A stretch of 64,000 nt of DNA, taken from positions 64,687,660-64,751,659 of the forward strand of contig CAMTDV010000028.1 of assembly GCA_947069175.1 (NCBI GenBank), given 5' to 3'. This document shows, piece after piece, positions 8,825-19,165 of this stretch (its first letter is position 1; each line of letters begins with the position of its first letter). The stretch comes from Scalesia atractyloides (Eukaryota; Streptophyta; Magnoliopsida; Asterales; Asteraceae). Made by a program: the position numbers and the translations under genes. The notes under the pieces were generated by a model. That model searched no databases and was not told where the DNA came from. It was given only the letters and a program-made list of their open reading frames with translations.

Positions 8825-11800
8825 TCAAACAGTTGATGTAGTAGGGAAAAGATGAGGGTATTTTTCACGCATTGAGTCTTCACGTTCCCAAGTAAATTCA
8901 GGTCCCCGTTTCGACTCCCAGCGTACCCTAACAATAGGAATGCGGCTTCGACGTAAACGCTTTTCTCCATAGTCCATAATCTCCACTGGCCTTTCGATAA
9001 AATGCATGGATTCATCAATCTGAATATCCTCCAGTGGAATATGAAGATTCTCATCAGCGAGGCACTTCTTCAAGTTCGACACGTGGAATGTGGGATGAAT
9101 TCTGTCGAGTTCTTCCGGTAGGTCAAGCTTGTAAGCTACAGGACCTACTCTTTCGAGTATCTTGAAAGGTCCTACGTAACGTGGTGCTAGCTTTCCCTTT
9201 TGCCCAAAACGAACTACTCCCTTCCACGGTGACACTTTCAAAAGTACATGATCACCAACGCTAAACTCCAAGGGCTTCCGTCGTTTATCTGCGTAACTCT
9301 TTTGACGACTTTGAGCCGCTAGAAGATTGTTTCTGATTTGATGAATCTTATCTGTTGTTTCTTGGATCAATTCCGGACCAGTAATTTGAGCTTCCCCAAT
9401 TTCGTGCCAACAAACAGGAGATCGACACTTTCGACCATATAAAGCTTCAAAAGGTGCCATGCCGATACTAGAATGATAACTGTTGTTGTACGAAAATTCG
9501 ACTAACGGTAGGTGGGCGTCCCAATTTCCCTTGAAGTCTATGACACATGCTCTAAGCATATCCTCAAGGGTTTGAATGGTGCGCTCAGACTGTCCATCAG
9601 TTTGGGGATGATAGGCGGTACTGAGATCTAAACGAGTGCCCATAGCGGATTGTACTGCCTGCCATGTCCGTGAGGTGAAACGACCATCACGATCAGAAAT
9701 AATACTTAATGGAACTCCATGACGGCTGACGATTTCGCTGATATAAATACGAGCAAGCTTTTCGTTCTTAAAATCTTCTCGAATAGGAATAAAGTGGGCT
9801 GATTTTGTGAGTCGGTCTATAATCACCCATATAGTGTCATACCCACTAGAAGTGCGAGGTAACCCGGTAATGAAATCCATGGTTATATTTTCCCACTTCC
9901 AGACAGGTATTTCTGGTTGGACCAGAAGTCCTGAGGGTCTTTGGTGTTCGGCCTTTACTTTAGAACAAGTGAGACACTTGGAGACAAAAACGGCAATATC
10001 TTTCTTCATTCCAGGCCACCAATAGGTGTACCGTAGGTCTTGATACATCTTATCGGCTCCTGGGTGTATAGAATATCGCGACTTATGGGCTTCATGCATG
10101 AGTGTTTCACGAAGATTGATATGGTTGGGAATCCATATACGATCTAGGTAATACAAAATACCATCAGATTTAGTTTCCAGCTTTAGCTCGGCCCCACAGG
10201 ACATTTCCTTTTGTACATCTTCCTCTGTTATTGAAACGTGTTGAGCTTCTCGAATTTGATCCTTAATATTGGTTATAATTTGCGAACATAGAATACGAAT
10301 GGAGTTCGCATACCCCTTTCGACTAAGTGCATCAGCCACCACATTCGCTTTACCAGGGTGGTATTTGATTTCACAGTCGTAATCATTTAGAAGTTCGACC
10401 CATCTCCGTTGCCTCATATTTAACTCTTTCTGATTGAAGATGTGTTGAAGACTCTTATGGTCAGTGTATATTTCACACTTTGTGCCATAAAGATAATGTC
10501 TCCATATCTTAAGAGCGAATACAACGGCTCCCAGTTCAAGGTCATGAGTGGTGTAGTTCTTTTCGTGAGTCTTGAGTTGCCTTGAGGCATAAGCTATAAC
10601 TTTTCCTCTTTGCATGAGAACGCAACCTAACCCTTGTCCTGACGCGTCGCAATAGACTACAAAATCATCACAACCTTCAGGAAGAGTGAGAATTGGTGCA
10701 TCACAAAGTTTTTGCTTGAGGGTTTGGAAAGCTTCTTCTTGCTTGGGCCCCCATACAAATGGTTTCCCTTTATGGGTTAAAGCCGTGAGTGGCACCGCAA
10801 TGCGAGAAAAGTTTGAAATGAATCGACGATAGTAACCAGCAAGTCCAAGAAAAGACCTTACTTCAGTTGGCGTACGTGGAGCTTGCCATTCTTGAACTGC
10901 TTTGATTTTTGATGGGTCCACATGTATTCCTTTGTCATTGACTACATGCCCAAGAAATTGCACCTCTTTTAACCAGAATTCACATTTAGAGAACTTGGCA
11001 TAAAGCTTTTCCTTTTCTAGGAGTGCAAGAACAAGCCGCAGATGACGCTCATGATCAGCTTTAGATTTTGAATAGATAAGAATATCGTCAATGAACACAA
11101 TAACAAATCGATCAAGGTAAGGTTTGCAGACTCTATTCATTAGGTCCATGAAAACAGCTGGTGCGTTGGTTAATCCAAACGGCATAACCATGAATTCATA
11201 GTGACCATATCGAGTTCGAAAAGCAGTTTTAGGGACGTCTTCTTCATGCACCCTAAGCTGGTGATAGCCCGATCGAAGGTCGATTTTCGAAAAGCAACTG
11301 GCACCTTGTAGTTGGTCTAGGAGGTCATCTATACGAGGTAAAGGATATCGATTTTTGATAGTTAACTTGTTGAGCTCTCTGTAATCGATGCACATGCGAA
11401 AAGATCCATCCTTCTTCTTTACAAAAAGTACAGGTGCACCCCAAGGCGATGAGCTGGGGCGTATAAATCCCTTGTCAGTCAACTCTTGCAATTGACTGGC
11501 TAGCTCTTGCATTTCAGAGGGGGCTAACCTATATGGAGATTTTGCCACTGGTGTAGCACCAGGTATAAGATCGATACGAAACTCGACATCTCTGATTGGA
11601 GGAAGTCCTGCAATGTCGTCAGGAAAAACTTGTGAAAAATCTTTTACAACAGGAATATCTTCAAGTTTCTTTTCTGCGGTCCCCTTCTTGATGATATGGG
11701 CTAAAAACGCGACATAATTCTTGCGAAGGTATTTCTGAGCTTGAAGGCAAGACATTAAGTTGAGTCCTTTCGCCGAGGTTTCTCCAATAATTCGAAGAGT

Positions 11801-13495
11801 CTGACCGTTTGAAAGAGGAATACGAATAAATTTCTCACGACATACAACTTCCGCATTATGCTGACTAAGCCAATCCATTCCGACTATGATGTCGAAACTT
11901 CCCAGCTTCATAGGAATAAGATCGACTGAGAAATCGTGATCGTTTAGGGTGAGCGTACAGTTGCGTAAAATAGAATCTAACGAAACTGGTTTTCCATCTG
12001 CAACTTCCACTGTTATAGATTCCGCGAGCTTATCTCGATTTTTACTTAAGATAGGTTCAAACTCTAATGACACGAAACTTCTATCCGCACCAGTATCAAA
12101 TAACATAGAGGCATATCTACCATTTATAAGAAACGTACCGTTGACCACATTGCCGTCCGCTCTGGCCTGGTTTGCGTTAATATTGAAAGCCCTTCCTCTA
12201 GCAGGTGGAGGAGCTTGGTTTGCTTGGTTCACAGGGTTGGCTTGGGCCTGAGCATGAATAATATTGACCAGCCTTGGACATGAGTTCCTGAAATGACTTG
12301 GATCTCCACAATTGAAACATGCCCGCATAGGTTGGCCCATCGGGTAGTTGGGTTGATAGTATGTTTGGGCAAAATGCTGAGTGGGTGGAAATGGTTGTTG
12401 TTGTTGGGCTTGACCCATAAATTGTTGGTGGGTTTGGGTTATAGGTTGGTGGTGATTTGTTCGTTGAGTTGCGCGGCAGTGTTGTACAATGTGTCCAGCG
12501 CGACCGCAGCTGGTACAGTACTGGCAAGGATAGACAGGGGAGTGGTGATACTGACAACGGTTACATTTTGGTAGAGGTCCTGTGTAAGGTCTTTTGTGTG
12601 GCGCGGGTGGAGGAGGGGCTTGAGTGATGGGTGCAGCAGGAACAGGGGTGTTGGCGTGGGTGACTGCAAAGTTCCTGCTGTTATGCTTCCTCTTTTTAGC
12701 AAATTTAGGGGAAGGAGTGTGGTTTGAGGTTTGTCCCTCAGCAGGGGCTTTCTTCTTTTCTTCCTTGAACTTCCCATTGCGAATTCGGTTTTCGGTCAGT
12801 TCTGTTGCCAACACCATGGCAGCTTCGAGTGTTACCGGTGAAACGCTGAGGACCGAATCTTGGATTTTCGAGGGAAGTCCTCGAATGTAATGTTCGATCA
12901 GACGGTAGGTTGGAGTGAATAAGTTTGGTACCATCTGGTTCAACTCCAAGAACCGTTTGTTGTAAGTAGAGTGATCACCATCTTTTTGTTTCAGGGCATG
13001 AAATTCATCTTCCAATTTCTTAATCTCACTCCTAGGACAGAATCGCCTAGTCATGATCTCCCTTAACTCCTCCCAAGTTAAGGCCATCGCATCTTCCATT
13101 CCCCTCTTTCCCTTCTCGGTATTCCACCAAGTGAGAGCTACACCAAGTAGTCTTCCGGTGGCATAACGAACTTTTCGATCCTCCGGACAATCGCAGTTTA
13201 AGAAAACGTTTTCCATCTCCTCGAACCAACGTTGGAGAGCAGTGACTCCCTCAGTCCCTTCGAATTTTGGGGGATCGCAAGACTTAAAATGTTTGTAGGT
13301 GCATTTGCCGGTAGGAGGGTCGTTGATGATCTGGTCCTGTTGTTGAGGAGGGTTAGTAGGATTTGCAGCAAGAGCTTGTTGTACTTGTACTACGATGTCA
13401 GGTAATATCGTGGCCATTTGGTTGGCGATATGAGTGGCCAATCGTTCCTGAGACTTTTCCGATTTCCTACTCCTTCGATGTGATCTATACGACAT
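8825..13495 (-). CDS. Gag-Pol polyprotein of element A (intact)
   Basis: 1556 residues in one frame, the full length expected for a fused Tekay-type Gag-Pol. Gag core about 65-240. Two CCHC zinc knuckles: C327/C330/H335/C340 and C393/C396/H401/C406. Aspartic protease DTG at 467-469. Reverse transcriptase about 640-870, with FIDD at 801-804. RNase H about 940-1060. Integrase: His/Cys zinc-binding region (H1137, H1144, C1174, C1177) and D1207, D1268, E1304 with 35 residues between the last two. Chromodomain-like C-terminus about 1500-1553 (RPVEIMD...VRVRWESK...FTWERE). The product should make particles, copy the RNA and integrate the cDNA. The start MSYRSHRR is the first ATG after the leader and is shared with element F. 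All catalytic motifs are present, so autonomy is plausible. Confidence 0.95.
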   Translation of the reverse strand: MSYRSHRRSRKSEKSQERLATHIANQMATILPDIVVQVQQALAANPTNPPQQQDQIINDPPTGKCTYKHFKSCDPPKFEGTEGVTALQRWFEEMENVFLNCDCPEDRKVRYATGRLLGVALTWWNTEKGKRGMEDAMALTWEELREIMTRRFCPRSEIKKLEDEFHALKQKDGDHSTYNKRFLELNQMVPNLFTPTYRLIEHYIRGLPSKIQDSVLSVSPVTLEAAMVLATELTENRIRNGKFKEEKKKAPAEGQTSNHTPSPKFAKKRKHNSRNFAVTHANTPVPAAPITQAPPPPAPHKRPYTGPLPKCNRCQYHHSPVYPCQYCTSCGRAGHIVQHCRATQRTNHHQPITQTHQQFMGQAQQQQPFPPTQHFAQTYYQPNYPMGQPMRACFNCGDPSHFRNSCPRLVNIIHAQAQANPVNQANQAPPPARGRAFNINANQARADGNVVNGTFLINGRYASMLFDTGADRSFVSLEFEPILSKNRDKLAESITVEVADGKPVSLDSILRNCTLTLNDHDFSVDLIPMKLGSFDIIVGMDWLSQHNAEVVCREKFIRIPLSNGQTLRIIGETSAKGLNLMSCLQAQKYLRKNYVAFLAHIIKKGTAEKKLEDIPVVKDFSQVFPDDIAGLPPIRDVEFRIDLIPGATPVAKSPYRLAPSEMQELASQLQELTDKGFIRPSSSPWGAPVLFVKKKDGSFRMCIDYRELNKLTIKNRYPLPRIDDLLDQLQGASCFSKIDLRSGYHQLRVHEEDVPKTAFRTRYGHYEFMVMPFGLTNAPAVFMDLMNRVCKPYLDRFVIVFIDDILIYSKSKADHERHLRLVLALLEKEKLYAKFSKCEFWLKEVQFLGHVVNDKGIHVDPSKIKAVQEWQAPRTPTEVRSFLGLAGYYRRFISNFSRIAVPLTALTHKGKPFVWGPKQEEAFQTLKQKLCDAPILTLPEGCDDFVVYCDASGQGLGCVLMQRGKVIAYASRQLKTHEKNYTTHDLELGAVVFALKIWRHYLYGTKCEIYTDHKSLQHIFNQKELNMRQRRWVELLNDYDCEIKYHPGKANVVADALSRKGYANSIRILCSQIITNIKDQIREAQHVSITEEDVQKEMSCGAELKLETKSDGILYYLDRIWIPNHINLRETLMHEAHKSRYSIHPGADKMYQDLRYTYWWPGMKKDIAVFVSKCLTCSKVKAEHQRPSGLLVQPEIPVWKWENITMDFITGLPRTSSGYDTIWVIIDRLTKSAHFIPIREDFKNEKLARIYISEIVSRHGVPLSIISDRDGRFTSRTWQAVQSAMGTRLDLSTAYHPQTDGQSERTIQTLEDMLRACVIDFKGNWDAHLPLVEFSYNNSYHSSIGMAPFEALYGRKCRSPVCWHEIGEAQITGPELIQETTDKIHQIRNNLLAAQSRQKSYADKRRKPLEFSVGDHVLLKVSPWKGVVRFGQKGKLAPRYVGPFKILERVGPVAYKLDLPEELDRIHPTFHVSNLKKCLADENLHIPLEDIQIDESMHFIERPVEIMDYGEKRLRRSRIPIVRVRWESKRGPEFTWEREDSMREKYPHLFPTTSTV

Positions 13496-14234
13496 CTACA
13501 GGATCATAAAATGAGAAGATTGTGAGTTTATGGTATCTTTTAGGTGTCATGTGTCTTAAAAAAAATGAAAATAACATAAATATCAATAATGCAACTACAT
13601 CCGAAGGATGTCTTGGGTTCGCTCATGTTGGGCCTCAAATGTCCCCCATACCTTCACCTATATAGTCATGTGGGCCCCCATGGCTATTGGTTTGGTAGGA
13701 TTCACATTAGTATTGGCAATTTAACACTCGCATCCCCCGAATGCTAACCACAAAATATGTTCATGAGATGTTTGGTCGGAACGTGTCCAGGTGTAGACAC
13801 AATGACAACTCAAAGTGGGATTAGCTCTCACGACGTTTGGTATAGCATGCTTTGGCCTAATAGGTATTTCGTACTCTCATCGTTGGTCCCCAGGTAGGCA
13901 AACTGGTCCTTTATTTTGGATTTATACGAATGCCAGCCTAGACAGGACGTTCCGACTACCGGTACTAGTACCCTTCCAGTTACTACATGCCCGTCATGAG
14001 AACTCACTTTGATGAGATTTGAAAACACGAAAATCGTTGTAAAATCAATCATGATGTGGTGTGTGCTTGCATGGATGTGATATGTTATGATCATACGATT
14101 TCATGATAAGCATTATTTGATAATACATACTTATGAACATGCTTGAACAATATCAAATGTAACATTTTAACATAAACATATAAACATCATGAAATTTGGC
14201 ATATAACACACGAAATTCTTATAAGTTTCTAATC

Positions 14235-14287
14235 GACTATAGTATAGGCTCTAAAGGTCTAATAACCTATCCTATATCCCTATAGTC
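14235..14287 (-). other. Conserved stem-loop immediately downstream of the PBS, element A
   Basis: In element sense GACTATAG-GGA-TATAGG pairs with CCTATACTATAGTC: 14 base pairs with a GGA bulge, loop about ATAGGTTATTAGACC... It recurs in D, E, F and, weakened, C. The position suits a packaging or dimerisation signal; that role is inferred. Confidence 0.65.
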
Positions 14288-14290
14288 ATG

Positions 14291-14302
14291 GCTCTGATAC
14301 CA
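14291..14302 (-). other. Primer-binding site of element A (initiator-Met tRNA type)
   Basis: Element sense TGGTATCAGAGC, 3 nt after the 5' LTR end. It is complementary to the 3' end of plant initiator-Met tRNA. Confidence 0.95.
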
Positions 14303-15582
14303 ATCTGTCACACCCCGACCCGCAGCGGAAATAAGAGTCGGGGCATAATTGGGTTATCACCAAAGCACATGACATTTACTATTATGTTTCATAATTAAAT
14401 GAAGTCAAAGTTACATTTCTCAACCTTCAAACATGTTCATTCATTACAAAGGAAAATAACCAAACATAATAATCCAAACACTAAATCGTTTTATTTCTTC
14501 TAATCCAGGCCCTACGTGTTCCTAGCTGCTGCTGGTTCACCTGTATCATGTGTAAAAATGGGAGGTTTTTGGGTCAACATAAGTTGGCGAGTGAACCTTA
14601 TAGATAAACATTTAATAATGATTTTCTGGTTAGTTTATCAATAAAATATTGTGCATAATCATAAAAGAGCATATGTATGAAAATCAAGCAATGGCAACAT
14701 CGGTTACAATTATAACATACATTAATAACTGATAACATACATGAACACACTAACATCATATGATAATTAACATAACTGAACTGTGAGATCAAGGCTCAAC
14801 AAACGGAGCCGATCGTATTGCATGAACTGAAAATGAGAATAAATCTGTGTACTCAAGGCTCAATCAAACGGAGCCGAGCATATTGCATGTACTGAAAATG
14901 AGAATAAATCTGTGTACTCAAGGCTCAATCAAACGGAGCCGAGCATATTGCATGTACTGAAAATGAGAATAAATGACCGATCAAGGCTCAATCCAACGGA
15001 GCCGATCGTGCGGGCACGCCCTGATCAACCGCATAATAAAATGGGGATCAAACTCAACCTCGAGGGATGGGGAGCTACGGCCTCAGCAATTGCATGTATT
15101 GAAATAATAACTTGCAACCAATACTAACTACTTAACAGCAACAATAACACACATGTCATGATATGATATATGCACAATAACTTAGTTATAGAAAGTAAAT
15201 GAACAAGACACATGATACACCCCAAAAATGTGATTAAAACGGGGAATTTGAAGGGTTCACTCACCTTGGGTGCGTTGGATTTGAATTGGCGAGATGCGCA
15301 CGATTTAGACGAAACAAATTAACGAGGAATCACTGACCTAAATAATAATAGGAAAAATATATTAAGTGGATGGATTTTATTAAAGATTTTTAATGGGATT
15401 CTTAGATATATTTTTGTGAGTTTATGGCTATTTTCTATCCTTAAAAATGTTATTTTTAAGTATTTTTAATTGATTTTTAATTTAAATAAAACAAATAATT
15501 ATTTAAAAAAAAATAATATTTTTTTTTTTACTGTTTGACCGTTGACCGTTGACCGTTGACCGGTTCGGTCAGCGGTGATTCC

Positions 15583-15999
15583 TGCGCCGAGCGGGATTCG
15601 AACCTGTGACCTTCCGTTCACGCGCACGTAGCTCTACCAACTGAGCTACGTGACTAACCCGTTAGAAATCTAGTTTTAATTATATTAATACACTTATTCG
15701 AATTTACCAAAATTCCTTTATTTTACAAAAACGTTTTATTCTCATTGAACCGGTGTTGGTGTCGAGACTCGATCGCGTGACGTGCAGTTTGTGTTGCACA
15801 CAGTCCACCGCTGGACTGTGTGTCTAACCCGGTTATATTCTTGAATTATATTATACTTAACAACTACTCAATCTAACCCGGTTAGTTTTATGAATAAAAA
15901 GGAAATGTTATTACGCAGTGTGTGTGTAGTAAGGATCGATCTCGCGACGTGATTATAAAATGTGCACACAGTCCACCGCTGGACTGTGTGTCTAACCCG
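15583..15999 (-). other. Array of three sense tRNA-like modules, element A 5' LTR
   Basis: Modules C (about 15583-15660), B (about 15761-15832) and A (about 15921-15999) as in the other LTR. Module C here lacks the two-base AC seen at about 7309 in the 3' LTR. Confidence 0.8.
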
Positions 16000-16845
16000 T
16001 TTATAAACCGAATTTTAATTACTCTTATGTTCTGAAATAAGTTCATCTTCTTCGTCGTATAAACTGTCAGCGTATTCCAACCGGTTAAGATTTGATTTTA
16101 CGACTTAAACACTATCAGTAAATCAATATTAAGAAATGAAAAGAGTTTAAAGAACAGGATTTACCGATTGGGGATAAACACAGAAATCCGGCGAGAGTTT
16201 TGTCGGTGCAGAAATTGAGCTCCGACTGTTGAAACAATTAACGGCGTGGGTCGATTATTTATAGATTTAAATCATCTAAACAAGGTTTAAATGAAGTGTA
16301 GGATGTCTTACCCTTTCACAGTGAAACTCCGGCAATTTCAGGAACTTTCCGGCGAAAATGGGATTTCCGATAAGTGTTGACTAAGATTGGTTCTGATGAT
16401 GGAATTGTGTTAGAGATTGACTAATCACATGATTTAAACAAAAAGAGTCGAAGAATTTACCGTGAAAATACCAATCCCGGTTTTCCGTGAGTTGCAGAAA
16501 ATTTCCGGCGATTGAATTTAGAAGGTTTTACGGCTCAGAGTCTTGACGAAAATGAAATTGAGAGTTATAGTGATAGTTATGAATCGCGCAAATGATCAGT
16601 ACTTGGATTATATTCGAGTTTGGTATCTCTTTGGTTTCAAATACCGGAAGTGAGAAGATCTTTAAATTCATTCAATTAGAACGTAATTAGAAACCGATAT
16701 TCATCGGTTATAAGTTAACTAAGCGAACAAAAACTGATTTGGCGATTCGGTTTACCGATTTCCGTTATTCAGATATCATCAATCGTTAATCCGAGTTTGC
16801 GTATAAAATTCAATTGTTTTCATAATGCTAACAGAAAACAATTGA

Positions 16846-16919
16846 TGGCGGAGTGGTTTGGAGACGGATAGATAAGTCGTTCGAGACAGTTGACCCGGGT
16901 TCGAGTCCGGGCTGCTCCA
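16846..16919 (+). other. Antisense tRNA-Leu/Ser-like module D, element A 5' LTR
   Basis: TGGCGGAGTGG and GGTTCGAGTCC as in the 3' LTR copy, with one base difference between them. Confidence 0.75.
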
Positions 16920-17106
16920 AATATTTTTTATTTATTTTATTTTAACTTTTTATCAAATATAATTTTTATAGTTTAGTTTATATATTAATTATGTAACGTT
17001 TAAACTCAAAATACTCATAAATACGTAATGTCATTTCATAACTTGGTATTTGATTACAAAACGGAGCGGGTTTTGGAGACCCGATTTATACAAATGTTAC
17101 ACCTAC

Positions 17107-17171
17107 GGCCAGGAAAGACTCCACTGTATGAAGATGTCACATGTGATTATGTTATCCAGTCACCAGCACAG
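17107..17171 (+). pseudogene. NAC pseudogene exon 4, 3' part
   Basis: After the duplicated CCTAC target site, reading resumes in phase with 5992 (GKTPLYEDVTCDYVIQSPAQ) and ends at a CAG|GTTGGT donor. Apart from element A the exon would be continuous, which shows that A landed in coding sequence. Confidence 0.8.
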
Positions 17172-17676
17172 GTTGGTAACCGAATCTTTTTACTATTAAG
17201 ATCTCTGCCTAGATCTAATTAGTAACGATATCTAGGTAGTCTAATTAGTACCAGTTTGGCCAGAACTTGGAGATTTTTACTAAAATCTACAGGATTTCAA
17301 CTGAGCGTCTGGATGGCTGCAAGGCGTTTTGCCTGCGCCTCGTCTGGCGCGCCTTTGGCTAGATAGAGAAAAAGTACACATATAGATATGTTTTGGAGTT
17401 TATCTATATTATACTTTATCACAATAGAGATCTCATACCGTCCTTGTTTTATGAACACTTATCTGTTAGGACTTTTATTTCTTCCTAGTTTTAGGAACAC
17501 TTATCGGTTATGAGTTTGTTAACACTAACCTTTTTGTATTTTTCTATTACATGAAGAGACATCTGCTTAACTATAATTAACACAACAACATTCAACACCA
17601 ATAATGTAAAATATATTCTGTTTAAATTCTCCTTTCAGTTCTTTCAAATACCGATTGTTGTTTTTTTCCATGTAAG
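17172..17676 (+). other. Intron 4 of the NAC pseudogene
   Basis: GTTGGT...TGTAAG boundaries, AT-rich, no coding signal. Its length (505 bp) is normal for a plant intron, and I see no transposon in it. Confidence 0.6.
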
Positions 17677-17916
17677 GAATCAGAGTGCTATGAACAGAAA
17701 TACCTTGTTTCTTTTCCTACTGCTGAACATAAGGATGATCTAAACTTACCAGTTCTCAGGGATGATTCTAAAGCCATAGATTTGGATGCCCATTACCCTA
17801 TGTCCGGTTCGAGTTTCTCTACCAACAATGCTGCAGGAGCCGCTAGCGACATATGTCCTGGAACCACGGAGCTTGAGAATCTGGACTGGGGTAGTTCACC
17901 TTATGTCAACATTGCG
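17677..17916 (+). pseudogene. NAC pseudogene exon 5 (C-terminal region)
   Basis: Eighty open codons between an AAG acceptor and a GCG|GTAAGC donor. It encodes an acidic, Ser-rich segment (ESECYEQKYLVSFPTAEHKD ... TTELENLDWGSSPYVNIA). Both ends are phase 0 and join cleanly to exons 4 and 6. There is no SQ/TQ cluster. This exon is undamaged. Confidence 0.75.
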
Positions 17917-18462
17917 GTAAGCTTAGCCTTTCATTCACATTCTGTGTAAAAGCTTGTGGGAAACATGAATTGTTGATCATTGGTTATAGGGTATAAGGTG
18001 ATAATTACTAGGTAACATGATGATAACTATGTAGATAAATACTAGAAGAACAAAAGGAAAAGATAGATATTAGAAGTACTAAATAAATATTTCCCTTAAC
18101 TAAACATACCCCCATATATGTTCCGGAATGCTCAAAGCCAAGAAGATGAGACTGCACAGACGATATATAGGGTTATTGTGGTCAAAGAGACTGCACCAGT
18201 GAGATGGGGGAGGGTCGAGTCATGAGGCCATGTTCAGGAGACTGGGGGGATGTGGTCGAACCATGGGGTTGGCTAGTTGGGAACATGGATGGGGTTTGAA
18301 GATAATGCGAAGGAATTGATCGAGCCACATGGTTAGGGTCAGAAGAAAAGTGTCTCCGAGTACAAGAGAGGATCGTTGGCGAGTCCCTGAGGAGGTTCCC
18401 TCTATGACCAAACTCGGGCCGTGAGGGTAAAATGGTATTCTTTTATAATAGTTGGAACTTGT
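17917..18462 (+). other. Start of intron 5 of the NAC pseudogene
   Basis: Intronic sequence up to the CTTGT target site (18458-18462) of copia element B. The GC-rich tract at 18180-18425 has short frames on the - strand but no recognisable product. Confidence 0.6.
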
Positions 18463-18626
18463 TAAAGGTAATCGTAATTCATTGATCTCTTATTCAGTAA
18501 TATCTAAAATATATATACAGGACTAGGACCGACTTCTTAGGAGCTAAAATAGGAAACAGATAAACACAAATAATACATGATACTAATCTTCTAATATATT
18601 GTCCTAAAATAGTATACACGCTAACA
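18463..18626 (-). repeat. 3' LTR of copia element B
   Basis: Element sense TGTTAGCGTG...ACCTTTA, 164 bp, the same length as the 5' LTR and nearly the same sequence. The polypurine tract is at 18627-18637. Confidence 0.9.
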
Positions 18627-18900
18627 CACCCCCAGTCTGAGCGGAAGAAGGCTGAATGCACAGGCTGGACTTGAAACGACAGAAAAGTTGACGAGGCAGC
18701 CCTTTTGTAAAATAATCAGCGTATTGGTAATCTGCAGGAACATGGAGGGCCCGAACTGCGCCAATTCTGACCTTTTCGCGTACGAAATAAATATCCAACT
18801 CAACATGTTTAGTACGTTGGTGCTGAACGGGGTTCTCAGATAAGTAAACAGCTGATATGTTGTCACAGTAGACAACAGTGGCTGTACAAATCGGAACATG
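18627..18900 (-). pseudogene. Copia element B: RNase H C-terminal end
   Basis: The frame reads PICTATVVYCDN, then TKHVELDIYFVREKVRIG, VPADYQYADYFTKGLP and QLFCRFKSSL. This is the classic copia RNase H tail (CDN...H-K/T-KH-E-D-FxR-EKV...A-D-FTKGL) that ends the polyprotein. It is cut at about 18900, where the upstream part resumes at 26718. Confidence 0.9.
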
Positions 18901-19165
18901 TCAACACTTGGCGGGGACGAGATACACAAGCTAATTCTTGAAATCAGAGGGTATGGGATGACGTGGCTTTGGCTGGCGTGGCCAGCCATGTGGATTTATT
19001 TGGGTGGTTTAGATCGAACCAGCCAAAGCCAGCTACATCACCTCAGCTCCCATGCCCCGCCCCGCGCATGCAGAACACTCACGCCAGCGGGGCAACGCTG
19101 GTTTGGTGTGGTTGCAGTGGCGTTGCTTAGCTAGCCATGTCCCAAAGCCCCGTCCACACCCTAAA
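18901..19165. other. GC-rich fold-back (MITE-like) sequence at a rearranged junction
   Basis: 18949-19059 contains an imperfect inverted repeat: ATGGGATGACGTGGCTTTGG on the left against the complement of CCAAAGCCAGCTACATCACC on the right. A further GC-rich arm ends 'ccgtccacaccctaaa' near 19165. It separates copia sequence from LTR sequence of element C. No clear target duplication is seen, so identification as a MITE is tentative. Confidence 0.35.

Larger units (their letters stand above)
13496..14305 (-). other. Untranslated leader of element A
   Basis: About 0.8 kb between the LTR and the gag start. It carries the PBS, a stem-loop, and blocks (CTGGAAGGGTAC, CGGTAGTCGGAACGTCC, CTACCTGGGGAC in element sense) that recur in the leaders of C, D, E and F. 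The short frames at 13815-14094 are not conserved as protein. Confidence 0.7.
5993..17101 (-). mobile_element. Element A: intact Ty3/gypsy chromovirus, Tekay/Del-like
   Basis: A complete LTR retrotransposon in a NAC exon. LTRs lie at 5993-8790 and 14306-17101, with the 5-bp target duplication CCTAC at 5988-5992 and 17102-17106. Read on the - strand, the order is 5' LTR, primer-binding site complementary to initiator-Met tRNA (14291-14302), about 0.8 kb leader, one uninterrupted gag-pol, polypurine tract (8791-8805), 3' LTR. The domain order PR-RT-RH-IN plus a C-terminal chromodomain and very long LTRs fit the Tekay/Del lineage. By eye the two LTRs differ at only about four places (one base change, three small indels), so the insertion is very recent. 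Confidence 0.95.
14306..17101 (-). repeat. 5' LTR of element A
   Basis: 2796 bp, near-identical to 5993-8790, with the same internal organisation. It ends TTACA followed by the CCTAC target duplication at 17102-17106. Confidence 0.95.

Noticed and set aside
9807..10025. Frames on the opposite strand of the A and F gag-pol (also 11949-12251, 12293-12574, 48618-48887)
   Set aside because: Shadows of the conserved polyprotein, with no independent features.
18898..19134. A 78-codon frame through the GC-rich fold-back
   Set aside because: Low-complexity product arising from an inverted repeat; no known domain.
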